This document shows, one piece after another, positions 1 to 10,632 of a stretch of 64,000 nt of DNA (the first letter of the stretch is position 1; every line of letters begins with the position of its first letter). The stretch lies in assembly GCF_002878395.1 (NCBI RefSeq), contig NC_061118.1, positions 86,761,866-86,825,865 on the forward strand, written 5' to 3'. The notes under the pieces are model-generated. The model did not search any database. It saw nothing but the letters and a program-made list of their open reading frames with translations, and was not told the origin of the DNA. The stretch is from Capsicum annuum (taxonomy: Eukaryota; Streptophyta; Magnoliopsida; Solanales; Solanaceae). The position numbers and the translations under genes are program-made.

Positions 1-171
1 ACAGGTCAAGTAGAGTCTTGTGCATGGGTGTGAAGCGCACCACATATATGGATAAAAGGCTATGATGAATTTTAAGAAAAGTTTTCCTTCTTTCAGAGTT
101 TATTTCGTGTGAAAGAGAATGAGCTTATGTTAAACTCTCTGTCTAATAAATTTTTTTTCTGATTATAGAAC

Positions 172-1250
172 ATGCCTCCCAGAAAGACAAACAGAAGAAG
201 AAATATAAACCAACCAACAACTCTACCCTTCAGGAAGATCCCCTAAATAAGCATGTTTCTCATGCAGAGTTTCGAGCTGCATGTACTACTTTAGCTCACT
301 TTGTAGTGGCTTAGAATTTTTTGCCAGCCGCTGTTCTAGCCAACCCAGTGGCCAATACTTCTGCATATAGGAATCAGAACTTTACTCGAATGAATCCTTC
401 TCTGTTTTTGTGATCCAAGTCTGAAGAGAATCTGTAGGAATTCCTAGACATGGTGCAGAACAAAACAAATATTATGAGGGTGAATTCTAGTGAGAGTGCT
501 GAATTGGCTGCTTACTAGCTGTAGGATGTAGCCCATACCTAGTTTAAGTAGTAGAAAAGGGATAGAGGCACAGATGCAAGGCCTATAGAATACGAAGAGT
601 TTTTTACATCCTTATTAGATAAACTCTTCCTATTAAAGCTAAGGGAAGCCAAAGTATTATAGTTTATTAACTTGAGGTAGGGAAATAAGAGTGTGAAGGA
701 GTATTCCCTTAAAAATACTCAGTAAGTTAGGAATGCTCAGGAATGCTCCTCATGTGGTGGCTGATAATAGGTCTAGTATGAGCAAGTTCGTGTTTGGCAT
801 GTCTGATAATATGGTCAAGGATTGTAGGACTACAATGTTAATTAAAGAGATGGACATATATAGGCTTATGGTCCATGCTCAACAGATTAAGAAGCAGAAG
901 CTTAAGGAGTAAGAAAGAGAGAGAGAACAAGAAGGCTAGAACAGGTACCTTTAATTTTACTCAGCTGAAGTCAGAAGGTGGAAACCATCTTCAATTCCAT
1001 CAAAAATCTTCAGCTCCTGCTCCATCTACAGCTAGTGCCCCTGTGACAAAGTTCAGAAATGACAATCAGGATAGGGCTTCATGCTCTAAGTCCTAAGGCA
1101 GTATAAACAATGGTCGCATAAAGCCTCTTTGCTAAAAATATGGTAAGAACCATCAGGGTGAGTGTAGAGCTAGAAGTGATGTATGATTTGGGTAAGCCAA
1201 CCTAGGTTATCAAATCCAGGAGTGTTGGGTAGTTGCTTAGAAGAAAAGGG
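172..1250 (+). pseudogene. A1 gag, degenerate
   Basis: An ATG at 172 opens with Met-Pro-Pro-Arg, matching the gag starts of A2 (28795) and the B copies. The frame stops within about 25 codons and is broken many times. The capsid-like core lies at about 390-870. The nucleocapsid region at about 1120-1235 keeps traces of a zinc knuckle, but with a stop after the first Cys and Tyr in place of the second. Gag would form the cytoplasmic virus-like particle; this copy cannot encode it. The open stretch at 875-1096 is the surviving basic, Lys/Arg-rich segment before the knuckle. Confidence 0.75.
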
Positions 1251-1399
1251 ATTTGTGCTAACAGGGCTAGTCCCATCAGTAATCGGCTCCAGTCGGCCGC
1301 TCAAATCAGCAGGGCACCACTTCTATTACTACTAGTGATTAGTGTCAGAACAAGCTTTATGCACTTCAGTCTTGACAAGATCAGGAAAGTTCTTCTGAT

Positions 1400-2820
1400 A
1401 TGGTTACTGGTAAATTTCAAGTGTATCATTTACATGTTTATGCTTTAATAGATCCTATAGAATCTCTTTCTTTTGTAACTCTTTATATAGCTATCAACTT
1501 CTAAGTAAGTCCCAAAATCCTAGTAGAGCCTTTCTCAATATCTACCCTAGTGGGTAAGTCTATCATAGCTTATTAGGTATACAGGAACTGCCCAGTTACA
1601 GTGTCTCAGAAAAATACTTCAGTAGACCTTGTAGAGTTAGAGATAATGGATTTTGATGTCATTCTCGACATGGATTGGCTCTATTCATGCTATGCTTCAG
1701 TGGATTACAAAAATAAAGTAGTTCATTTTTAGTTTCTAAATAAACCAACCCTTGAATGGAGGGTAGTGCTATAGCGCTTAGGGGTCATCTTGTTTCATAC
1801 CTTAGAGCGAGAAAGATGATATCCAAGGGGTGTGTCTATCATTTTGAGGAAGTCAAAGCCTCTAGTTCCGAGAATCCTAATCTTAAGTAAGTTCCAATAG
1901 TAAGGGAATTTCCAGATATTTTCCCTGAGGATCTTCCCAGAGTTTCTCTTAAAAGGGAAATTGACTTTGGAATAGACCTTCTTCTAGATACCCAGCCTAT
2001 TTCTATTCCACCATACGGAATGGCTCCAGTTGAACTTAAAGAGTTGAAAAAATAGTTAAAAGATCTCTTAGATATGGGATTCATCAAGTCCATCATTTCC
2101 CCCATGGGACACACTAGTTCTATTTGTGCATAAGAAATATGGTTCTTTTAGAATGTGTATCGACTACCATCAGTTGAACAAAGTCATAATCAAGAACAAA
2201 TACCCACTTCCCAGAATTGATGACTTGTTCAACCAACTTTAGGGTTACAGTTATTTCTCCAAGATAGACCTCTGATTAGGCTATCATCAGCTTAGAGTCA
2301 GAGAATTTGACATTCTTAAAACAACTTTCAGAACTCAATATGGTCACTTCGAGTTTCTAGTTATGTCCTTTTGTCTCACAAATGCCCCAATAGCCTTTAT
2401 GGACTTGATGAACCGAGTGTTAAAGCAGTACTTTGACATGCTCGTTATAGACTTTATTAATGACATTCTTGTTTACTCCCATAAAAAAAATAATCATGCG
2501 GACCACCTTAATATAGTATTACAGACTCTTAGAGCCCATTAGTTGTTCCCTAATTTCAGTAAGTATGAATTTTGGCTAAGATAGTAGCTTTTCTTGGCCA
2601 TATTATTTCCGGTGATGGCATTAGAGTTGATCCTAAAAAAACTGAAGCAGTGAGAAACTGGCCTAAACCCATCTTTCTATCAGATATTAAGTGTTTCTTG
2701 GGTTTGGCTAGCTATTACCAGTAGTTTGTTAAAGGACTTTTGTCTATTATGTCCCCCATGCCCGAATTGACTTAAAAGAAAGTTAAGCTTCAGTGGTCAA
2801 ATTCTTGTGAGAAGAGTTTT
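1400..2820 (+). pseudogene. A1 protease and reverse transcriptase, degenerate
   Basis: The protease region is marked by Ile-Asp-Pro followed by a Ser-Leu-Ser-Phe-Val-Thr block (about 1445-1480) and by Asp-Met-Asp-Trp-Leu near 1668. The RT fingers and palm follow from about 1890, including the Cys-Ile-Asp-Tyr/Leu-Asn-Lys-Val block near 2155-2185. The catalytic box at 2453-2464 reads Phe-Ile-Asn-Asp where the family has Phe-Ile-Asp-Asp, so the first catalytic Asp is lost. Several in-frame TAG codons interrupt the domain. The sister copy A2 has a different lesion in the same box. Confidence 0.85.
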
Positions 2821-2826
2821 CAGGAG

Positions 2827-3385
2827 TTGAAGACTCGACTCACTACAACCCTAGTTTTGACATTACCAGATAGTTTAGATGGGTTTGTTGTTTACTGTGA
2901 TGCTTCTAGAGTCAGTTTGGGGTATGTTTTAAGCAAGAATGATACGGTTGTAGCCTATGTCTCTAGACAACTTAAGCCCCATGAAAATAATTACCCCACC
3001 CATGATCTTGAGCTAGCAGCTGCTGTGTTTGCCTTAAAGATTTGGAGGCATTATTTGTATGGAGTACATATTGATGTGTTTACAAATAACAAAAGCGTTC
3101 AGTATGTGTTTTTGTAGAAGGATTTGAATTTGCATTAGAGGAGATAGTTAGAATTATTGAAATATTATGTATGAGTGTTTTGTACCACCCGGGCAAGGCC
3201 AATGTAGTGGCAGATGCCCTAAGTAAATTATCTATGGGTAGTGTTGCTCATGTTGAGAATGATAAGAAAAATTTAGTTAGGGAAGTTCACCATCTTGCCA
3301 GATTAGGTATTCGTTTAGTTGATTTAGCTGAGGGTAGCATTGGGTTTAAAATAGTTCAAAATCTTCTTTGGTTATCGAAGTGAAA
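2827..3385 (+). pseudogene. A1 RNase H domain, two open pieces
   Basis: The first piece (2827-3117) holds the RNase H start, Tyr-Cys-Asp-Ala-Ser-Arg, then a Ser-Arg-Gln-Leu-Lys-Pro-His block, the Asp-Leu-Glu-Leu motif and the Trp-Arg-His-Tyr-Leu-Tyr-Gly block. A TAG at 3115 replaces the expected Gln codon. The second piece (3171-3383) starts at the His-Pro-Gly-Lys-Ala-Asn-Val-Val-Ala-Asp-Ala-Leu-Ser motif that closes the domain. RNase H would remove the RNA strand during reverse transcription. The catalytic acidic residues are still recognisable, but the domain is split by stops and a small indel. Confidence 0.85.
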
Positions 3386-3389
3386 GAAA

Positions 3390-4600
3390 AGCAAGATAGG
3401 GATCCTAGTCTGGTAAAGTTGAAGGAGTCAGTTAGAGACCAAAAAGTAGAGGTTTTATCCCAAGGGGGAGATGGTGTGTTGCATTGCCAGGTTAGAGTGT
3501 TGTGTCGTATGTTGATGAGTTAAGACAAAAAATTCTTGAAGAAGTGCATGGTGCACGTTACTCTAATCATCCAGGGGCCACAAAGATCTACTACGATCTG
3601 TGAGAAATTTATTCGTTGAGTTGGATGAAAAGGGATATTATAGAGTTTGTAGCTAAGTGCTCCACTTGTCAACATGATAAGATTGAACATTAGAAGCCTG
3701 GTGGTTCTATGTAGGAGTTCGGTATTCCTACTTGGAAGTGGGAGGAAGTGAACATAGATTTTGTGACAGGTTTGCCTCGGACTCATGGACAACATGATTC
3801 AATTTGGGTCATTGTGAATAGGATGACCAAATCAGCCTATTTCTTTCCAGTCCATACTTCTTACTCAATTGAGGACTATGCTAAGCTCTATATTATAGAG
3901 TTGGTTAGGTTGTACAGTGTTCCGCTATCTATCATCTCAAATAGAGGTACTCAGTTTACTCTTATTTTTTGGAAAGCTTTTTAGAAGGGTCTTGGTACCC
4001 AAGTTCACCTCAGTACAGCCTTCCACCCTTAGATAGATTGTCAGGCAGAGAGGACCATTCAGACCCCTGAGGATATGTTGATAGTGTGTGTCATTAACTT
4101 TAAGGGCAGTTGGGATAACCATTTGCCTTTGATTACATTGGCGTATAATAATAACTATCATTTCAGTATTCAGATGGCTCCATTTGAGGCTCTATATAGA
4201 AGTATATATAGATCTCTAGTTAGTTGGTTTGATATAGGATAAACCTCTTTGATAGGGCCTGATTTGGTGTTTGATACTTTAGAGAAAGTTCAGCTAATTC
4301 GGGAGAGGCTTAGGGCAGACCAAAGCCGATAGAAATCTTATGTAGAAGTGAGGAGAAAGGATCTTGAGTTTGAAATTTGTGATTTTGTATATCTAAAAAT
4401 CTCTCCCATGAAGGGGGTAAAGGGTTTTGTAAGAAGGGGAAGCTCAGTCCTCGATATGTTGGCCTTTATAGAATTCTAAGCCATTTCAGAAAGATAGCTT
4501 ATGAGCTTGAGTTTCTAGAAGACTTAGCATCAATTCAGCCAATATTCCATATCTCTTTGTAGAAGAACTATATTGGTGACCTAGCTGTAGTTGTTCCTTT
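3390..4600 (+). pseudogene. A1 integrase, degenerate
   Basis: The zinc-binding part (about 3520-3690) keeps a His...Cys-x2-Cys pattern ending Cys-Ser-Thr-Cys. The catalytic core begins with Asn-Ile-Asp-Phe-Val-Thr-Gly-Leu-Pro at about 3750. The second catalytic motif reads Ser-Asn-Arg-Gly-Thr-Gln-Phe near 3940, so the Asp is replaced by Asn. A TAG at 3982-3984 and another at 4030-4032 stand where A2 has CAG. The C-terminal part runs through about 4270-4600. The enzyme would insert the cDNA into host DNA; this copy is inactive. Confidence 0.82.
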
Positions 4601-4810
4601 ATAAAGAGTAGATGTTCAGAACAACCTTTCTAACGAAGAAATTCCAAGTGAGATCCTTGATCGCTAGATTCATCGACTAAGGAACAAATAAGTTCCCCTC
4701 TTCAAGGTTTTTGTAGGAATCAATCCATTGACGGAGCCACTTGGGAAGAAGAAGTAGATATGTGGACCAAGTACCCTCATCTTTTCTCCACAAACTCAGA
4801 CACAACTTAA
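4601..4810 (+). pseudogene. A1 chromodomain remnant
   Basis: The frame shows an Asp-Arg-x-Ile-His-Arg-Leu-Arg-Asn-Lys block, then Thr-Trp-Glu-Glu-Glu and Lys-Tyr-Pro-His-Leu-Phe. That is the order of the C-terminal chromodomain seen intact in A2 (33240-33400) and B4 (48337-48463). One TAG and a frameshift near 4690-4735 break it. Chromodomains on gypsy integrases are thought to steer insertion toward modified chromatin. Confidence 0.7.
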
Positions 4811-5023
4811 GGTAATAATTTTCCCTAGAATATTCTCTTTCACATGCTCAGTTTTAGCTGCATATCATTCTCATGTCATTCATACTTTCACTGAACCAGT
4901 TTAGTCATGTTTCATGTTTCAGACTTAGTCATGTAATCATGTTTTCATCACATATATTCAATATGTAACCTCACTTCCTCAGTGTTTCAGCTTAACCAAT
5001 CTCATTTGAGGACGAATATTCCT

Positions 5024-5033
5024 AAGGGGGAGA
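5024..5033 (+). other. A1 polypurine tract
   Basis: The purine run AAGGGGGAGA lies directly before the 3' LTR start TGTAATAC. This is the expected primer site for plus-strand DNA synthesis. The same tract precedes the A2 3' LTR at 33620-33629. Confidence 0.85.
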
Positions 5034-5036
5034 TAT

Positions 5037-7351
5037 TGTAATACACCAAAAATCCAAACCAATATTATATCCATACTTCAAGCTCATGAGAAATGAACTA
5101 TAGGCCTCAAATAACTCCTAGCTATTAGACAAATCAAAATATCCCTTACTGATTGAATTCTAAAGAAGGATGTTGCTATAGTCAACTTCAAACGAGCATA
5201 TCTTTTGTTCTATTTAGAATTTTCCAGCTCAAGACCACCAAATTATAGATAATTGAGTAAGATTTCCAACAATACCAATTTTTTCTAAATTCGATATCCA
5301 GGTGAGAAGTTACGACACTTTTAGTGAGAGCCAGTAGCTCATCGCGATCATGTCGCGTCGCGGTAATGCCCAAAATTGCACTAGTCCATTTTCTAGTTAA
5401 GCACAACGATGGAGCCGCATCGCGCCAGGGTGAAAAATCACACTCGTCCTTTTCCAATAAAGCACCATAATGGCGCTGCATGACGCCATGGTGTAATATC
5501 GGGATTATATTTTTTCCGGTGGTGCAACGCGATTGCAACACATCACGCCGGAGTGTAAAATTGTGATTTCTAGTTACGTGTTTTAATTTTCCAAGGACCA
5601 TTTGTTCTTTTCCCATGGTCCCAAATCCATCTAAAACACAAAATTAAAAGCCCAAAGGGGGCATTATGTGCCCTATTATTCATAATTTCCCTCCAAAAAA
5701 TTAATCCTCTCTCAAAAGCAAACCCAAGCCTTTCAAGATTCAAGCTCAAGCTTCAAGAAAACCATCAAGAACCTGTACGAATTCCTCAGTCAAGGTATGT
5801 TAAATGCTCATCCATAGGTCCCTTCCACCCATGGAGTCTAAGAATCTAATTTCAAATTCAAAGTTATAATTTCTACAAGTTATTGTGACTTTTAACCATG
5901 AATACCTATGAATTTTGATTTTATACCATGTTTATATAAAATTGTTGTTGTTATAAACCCTACACGTTTGAATGGTGTTGTTCGCTTATTTAAATGATAA
6001 TTAGTGATGTTGATGTTTAAATCATACTATTACTACAAGCTTTAGACTATTCTCATGCTTAGCTTAAACTACGAGTATCAAGTGTTTGATGAATTATCTA
6101 CAAGAAGGAATTTTGAATAAATGCTTTTACATGATGTCCGTAAAGTTTTAGTGCTATATTGGTATTATTGCTATCGAGTACTAGGGGTTATGAATAACCC
6201 AAAACATAAATGTTTACTTAGTCTTAGTTTCTTCAGAATGGTTTCAGATATGTTATGAGCATTATTAGTCCAGTCAGTTATCATAATCAGTTAAACTTAG
6301 ACTAGTTCAGTATCTCGAGTCAGTTCAGTTGAGAGTAGGATTTAGCACAAAGCGGGTGCTGGGATAACGACTTCCCCGTCAGTTCAAGCTTGACTACCTC
6401 TCAGGGATCATCTATTACTTTAAGCTTGAAACTCTTAGTCTTTTGGGATAGCACATTAGTGGATCCATACAGCCAATATTTGTACTCGTGGCACGGTACT
6501 AACACCCTTCTAACTGGGGTCACAGGTTGAACCCAATTTGCTCATTGGGGCATGTCGATTAGATGATAGCTTCTACAGTCTCAGTCAAGTAATAAACTTA
6601 GTAATTCAGTTTCAGTTTTGCTTGACCATAACATACAGGTATAAGTAATTCATTTATTAGTATCTAGTATTTTAGCTTATATATTATATTCAGAACATGT
6701 TTTATGCTTGGTCATGCATTATCAGTCTTTACAGATTTTATGTGTTTTATTAAGTACTTTATGTTATTCATTCAATTAGTTATTACTTCCACACATGAAA
6801 TCATGCATATCAACCTAACCTCATTTAGTATACCAGTACATCAAAGTACTGATTGCATACTCATTTCTTGTGCTATGATGTTTAATATCATAGGTTCGGA
6901 CGCTCAGCTCCTTGATAGTGGATAGACATACCAGATTATCATTTGTAGCAGTGGTGAGTCCTCATACTTCAAGAACATGGTTTATTTTCCTCAATTTATA
7001 TTATTCATTTTAATATTTTTCTATTCATTCGAAGTTAGTTGGGGTTTTGTCCCATCAGCTCCACAGTCAGTCAGTAGAGGCTTTTCAGACTAGTATAGAC
7101 AGCTAGTCAGTCTTCAGTTTCCAGTAGTCATTATGAGTTATTTTTATTAGTATTATCAGTATTGTTTTACTAACATTATCAGAACTATGATTTAAAACCT
7201 TATGGCATTCCTTAGTTAAAATTCTGCATATGATTTTTTGTTATTAGTTTTACCCAATGCTCATAGTAGGTACCAGCTCATGGGTTAGCTTGTGGTCTTT
7301 CGGGATCATAAGCACCTTGTAGCAACCAGGGTGTACTTCTGAGGCATTACA
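5037..7351 (+). repeat. A1 3' LTR
   Basis: It starts TGTAATACACC right after the polypurine tract and ends GGCATTACA, where sequence switches to the pol region of B1. Its length of 2,315 bp is close to the A2 LTRs (2,384 and 2,265 bp), and its layout is similar: a CpG-bearing repeat block in U3, then a transcribed leader-like part, then a TCAGT-rich part. The sequence differs enough from A2 to be a separate subfamily. The minus-strand open frame over 5188-5616 is an accident of the repeat block. Confidence 0.85.
5385..5565 (+). repeat. Degenerate ~60-bp repeats in A1 LTR U3
   Basis: Three imperfect units can be lined up. Each has a GC-rich head carrying CGC/GCG words (CATCGCGCC, CATGACGCC, CATCACGCC) followed by a GGTG or AGTG and an AT-rich tail. 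The A2 LTR carries a different CpG-bearing array in the same relative place. Confidence 0.5.
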
Positions 7352-7379
7352 TTGTTGAACTCATAAGGTTGTCATTAGG

Positions 7380-8290
7380 TTCCCCAGTGAACCAGTTATA
7401 GAGTGGGAGGGCAATTCCCTAGATCCTGGGGGGAGGTTTATTTTTTATCTTAGAGCTCGGAGATTAATCTCCAAATGGTGTCTTTATCACTTGGTCTGGG
7501 TTAAATATTCTAACTCGAAGGGTCCTTCTTTTTACTTAGTTCTTGTGGTAAGTGAGTTTCCAAAGGTCTTTCTGGATGATGTTCCTTGTGTTCCTCCAGA
7601 TAGGGAGATTGACTTTGGTATTGATTTGGTTTTGGACACTTGTCCAATATCTATTCCTCTTTATAAAATGTCTTGGATCAGTTGACAAAAATCAAGGAGA
7701 AACTTAAGGACCTTCTGGATAAGGGGTTCATTCATCCTAGTGTATCCCCATGGGGTACATCGATATTGGTCGTACGCAATAAGGATAGTTCCCTTCGAAT
7801 GTGCATTGACTATCGCTAGTTGAATAAGGTAATGGTCAAGAGAAAGTATCCTTTTCTAATAATAGATACCTTGTTTGATCAGTTGCAAGGTGCCAAGTTT
7901 TTTTTCTGAGATAGACCTTCGGTCTGGGTATCATCAGGTTAAGATTAGGAAGGAGGATATCCCTAAGATAGATTTTTGTACTTGGTATGGGCACTTTAAA
8001 TTCTTAGTTATGTCATTTGGCTTGACTAATTCCCCAACGATATTTACGGATTTAGTTAACAAGATTTTCAGGCAGTTCTTGGATCTTTTTATCATTGTAC
8101 TCACTGATGACATCTTGGTGTATTCTATAAGTGGGGTGGATCATGCTAATCATCTCCGTTTGGTGTTACACGCTTTGAATGAGTAATAGTTATATGCCAA
8201 GTTTTCCAAGTATGAGTTTTGCTTAAACGCTGTAACTTTTGTTAGTCGTATTATTTCTAGTGAGGGAATCATAGTGAATCCTTAAAAGGT
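7380..8290 (+). pseudogene. B1 protease end and reverse transcriptase
   Basis: The open piece 7491-7685 carries the linker with [12 protein letters not shown], typical of the region before gypsy RT. The piece 7875-8186 is the RT palm, with [14 protein letters not shown]. The catalytic box at 8100-8111 reads Leu-Thr-Asp-Asp, so both Asp residues remain but the two residues before them have changed. A CAG-to-TAG type stop and a frameshift separate the pieces. Confidence 0.83.
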
Positions 8291-8291
8291 T

Positions 8292-9030
8292 GTGGTGGTG
8301 AAAAGGTGGCCTAGACCCACAACTCCAACAGACATTTGGAGCTTCTTGGGTTTGGCTAGGTATTATAGGAGGTTTATGGAGAGATTTTCTTTGATAGTTG
8401 CTCCTTTGACTACGTTAATTCAGAATAAGGTAAAGTTATCTTGGTCAGAAATGTGTAAAGGGAGTTTTGAGAAGCTTAAGGATACGCTAACTTTTGCTTT
8501 AATTTTGATGTGCCTAAAGGCAATGAGGGGTTTGTGGTTTATTGTGATGCAACTATGGTGGGACATGGTTGTGTCTTGATGCAGCATGGGAAGGTGATTG
8601 CCTATGCTTCCAAGTAGTTGAATATGCATAAGAGGAATTATCCTACTCATGATTTTGATCTTTTAGTGGTGGTTTTTGCTTTTATAATATGACGACATTA
8701 TTTGTATGGAGTGCACGTGGACATCTTTTCTGATCATAAATCTGCAGTATGTGTTCACTTAGAAGGAGGTAAATCTTAGGTAGAGGAGATGGTTGGAGCT
8801 TCTCAAGGAATATGATATGAGTTTTCACTATCATCCAGGTAAGACTAATATTGTTTTTATGCTCTTAGTAGGATATCCATAGGAAGTTTGGCTAATGTGG
8901 AGAAAAGAAAGCGAGAATTGGTGAATGACATTCATGGATTTTCCAATCTTAGAGTTTGTCTTTTAGACTCCAGGGATGGTGGTGTAATGGTACATGAAGT
9001 GGTTAGATCATCTCTCAGTGCAAAGATTAA
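8292..9030 (+). pseudogene. B1 RT connection and RNase H
   Basis: The part at 8292-8460 holds the RT thumb region, Phe-Leu-Gly-Leu-Ala-Arg-Tyr-Tyr-Arg-Arg-Phe. The RNase H section follows, with Ile-Ala-Tyr-Ala-Ser-Lys and the Arg-His-Tyr-Leu-Tyr-Gly-Val-His block near 8690-8715, and ends in the Tyr-His-Pro-Gly-Lys motif near 8830. At least three stops and a frameshift at about 8570 break it. The codon at 8284 is TAA where B5 has CAA. Confidence 0.75.
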
Positions 9031-9036
9031 AGAGAA

Positions 9037-9930
9037 GTGCTAGATCCTTTCTTAATAAAAATAAAGAGTGGTGTAGGGGGGCAAAAGGTAATGTTATTCG
9101 AGATCAGTAGAGATAGTACTTACTGTACCAAGGAAGGTTGTGTGCTCCTGACGTCGACGGGTTATGACAAAGGATTTTGGCTGAGGTACATGAATCATGC
9201 TATGATATTCATTCCTATTCGATGAAGATAGATCATGATCTCAAAGAGATATATTGGTGGGATGGTACAAAAAGGGACGTGGCTGATTTTGTAGCCAAGT
9301 GCATAGTGTGTCAACAAGTTAAAGTTGAGTACATGAGGCCTGAATAGTTGTTTCAAGAAATTGATTTACCCGTATATAACTGGGAGGTGATAAATATAGA
9401 TTTCTTTATCGGTTTTCCTCGGTCTCGAAACTAGTTTAATTCTATTTGGGTTATTATAGATAGGATAATGAAGTTTGATCACTTCTTGCCAGTTAGGACT
9501 AACTTTTCGGTGGAGGACTATATGAAGTTGTATCTTTATGAGATAGTAAAGCTACATGGGGTACCTATTTCAATTATCTCTGATCAGTGTACGCAATTTT
9601 TTTCTCACTTCTAGCGATCTTTTTAGAAGGGATTGGGTACTAAGACAAGTCTGAGTACTGCTTTTATTCTCAGATGGATGGGCAAGTAGAAAAACTATTT
9701 AGACATTGGAAAATATGCTTCAGGCATGTGTATTGATTATGGTGACAATTGCATTAAGCATCTAGCTTTGGTAGAGTTTGCTTACAACAATGGCTACCAT
9801 TCTAGTAATTATATGGCCTTTTTTGAGGCATTGTATGGTTGGGACTGTAGATCTCCTATTATTTGGTTTGAGCTGGGTGAGGCAGATATGTTCGGTATGG
9901 ATTTGGTTTATCAGGCTATGGAAAGGTGAA
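9037..9930 (+). pseudogene. B1 integrase zinc-binding region and core
   Basis: The zinc-binding end Cys-Ile-Val-Cys-Gln-Gln is at about 9300-9320. The core opens Asn-Ile-Asp-Phe near 9393. The second catalytic motif reads Ile-Ser-Asp-Gln-Cys-Thr-Gln-Phe near 9575, so that Asp is retained. A TAG at 9624-9626 stands where A2 has CAG. The piece 9726-9929 covers the Glu-side half of the core, with Leu-Val-Glu-Phe-Ala-Tyr-Asn-Asn. Confidence 0.8.
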
Positions 9931-10464
9931 GGTTATTCGGGATAGGCTTAAGGCTGCCCAAAGTCACCAAAAGCCTATGCGGATGTAAAGCGTAGAGACT
10001 TAGAGTTTGACGTTAGGGATAAGGTATTCCTAAGGGCATCTCCCATGAAGGGAGTAATGCACTTTAGTAAGAAGGGTAAGCTTAGTCCCAAAATTATCGA
10101 TCCTTATATGGTTTTGCGTAGGGTTGGTAGTGATGCTTATGAATTGGAGTTGCCTTCTAGTTTGAGCTCCATTCATTTGGTATTTTATATCTCCATGTTG
10201 AGAAAGTGTCTTGGTGATCCTACTTCGGTGATTCCCTTGGAGGGCTTGGGTATCTCAAATTCACTGTCTTATGAAGAGGTTTCAGTTGAGATCTTGGATA
10301 GGCAGGTTCATTGATTATGGACAAAGGATGTGGCCTTGATTAAAGTTCTATTGCAGAACGACAAGGTGGAAGAGGCTGCATGGGAAACAGAGGAGGACAT
10401 AAAGTCCAAGTATCCACATCTGTTTTCCGCTCTTAGGATTCATGCGGAAGGTATGTGTTCTTGA
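9905..10464 (+). pseudogene. B1 integrase C-terminus and chromodomain
   Basis: The open piece 10045-10314 carries Lys-Gly-Lys-Leu-Ser-Pro-Lys, then Leu-Arg-Arg-Val-Gly, Tyr-Glu-Leu-Glu-Leu-Pro, and the Ser-Leu-Ser-Tyr-Glu-Glu-Val/Ile-Leu-Asp-Arg-Gln-Val lead-in. After a TGA, the chromodomain continues with Glu-Glu-Ala-Ala-Trp-Glu-Thr-Glu-Glu-Asp and Lys-Tyr-Pro-His-Leu-Phe. The polyprotein would end near 10464 (Ala-Glu-Gly-Met-Cys-Ser, stop), as in B4. Confidence 0.8.
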
Positions 10465-10632
10465 ACACATCTTTATATTCTGAGTTTTTTGATGTAAAGA
10501 TTAATATCTTTGCATCTATATTTCCTAACTTGGTTAAAGGTTGGAGTGATTTTTTATAATGCAAATGAATTGTGTTTGTCGTTACCTTACCTTGTCCGCT
10601 GTTCGGGGACAAATGCTCCTAATGGGAGAGAC

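Larger units (their letters stand above)
1..7351 (+). mobile_element. Element A1: Ty3/gypsy chromovirus (Tekay/Del-like), 5' end outside window
   Basis: The order gag, protease, reverse transcriptase, RNase H, integrase, chromodomain, polypurine tract and 3' LTR can be followed on the + strand. Base 1 aligns with sequence just downstream of the primer-binding site of the sister copy A2 (compare 28640-28700), so only the 5' LTR and PBS are missing. The LTR starts TGTAATACACC and ends GGCATTACA, an inverted terminal pair. Sequence resumes at 7352 inside another gypsy element, so A1 is nested in B1, and 7352-7356 (TTGTT) would be the right target-site copy. All reading frames are broken. The Tekay/Del assignment rests on the C-terminal chromodomain and the long (2.3 kb) LTR. 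Confidence 0.88.

Noticed and set aside
5188..5616. 142-codon minus-strand open frame
   Set aside because: It lies wholly in the A1 LTR repeat block and shows no domain features; the openness comes from the repeats.
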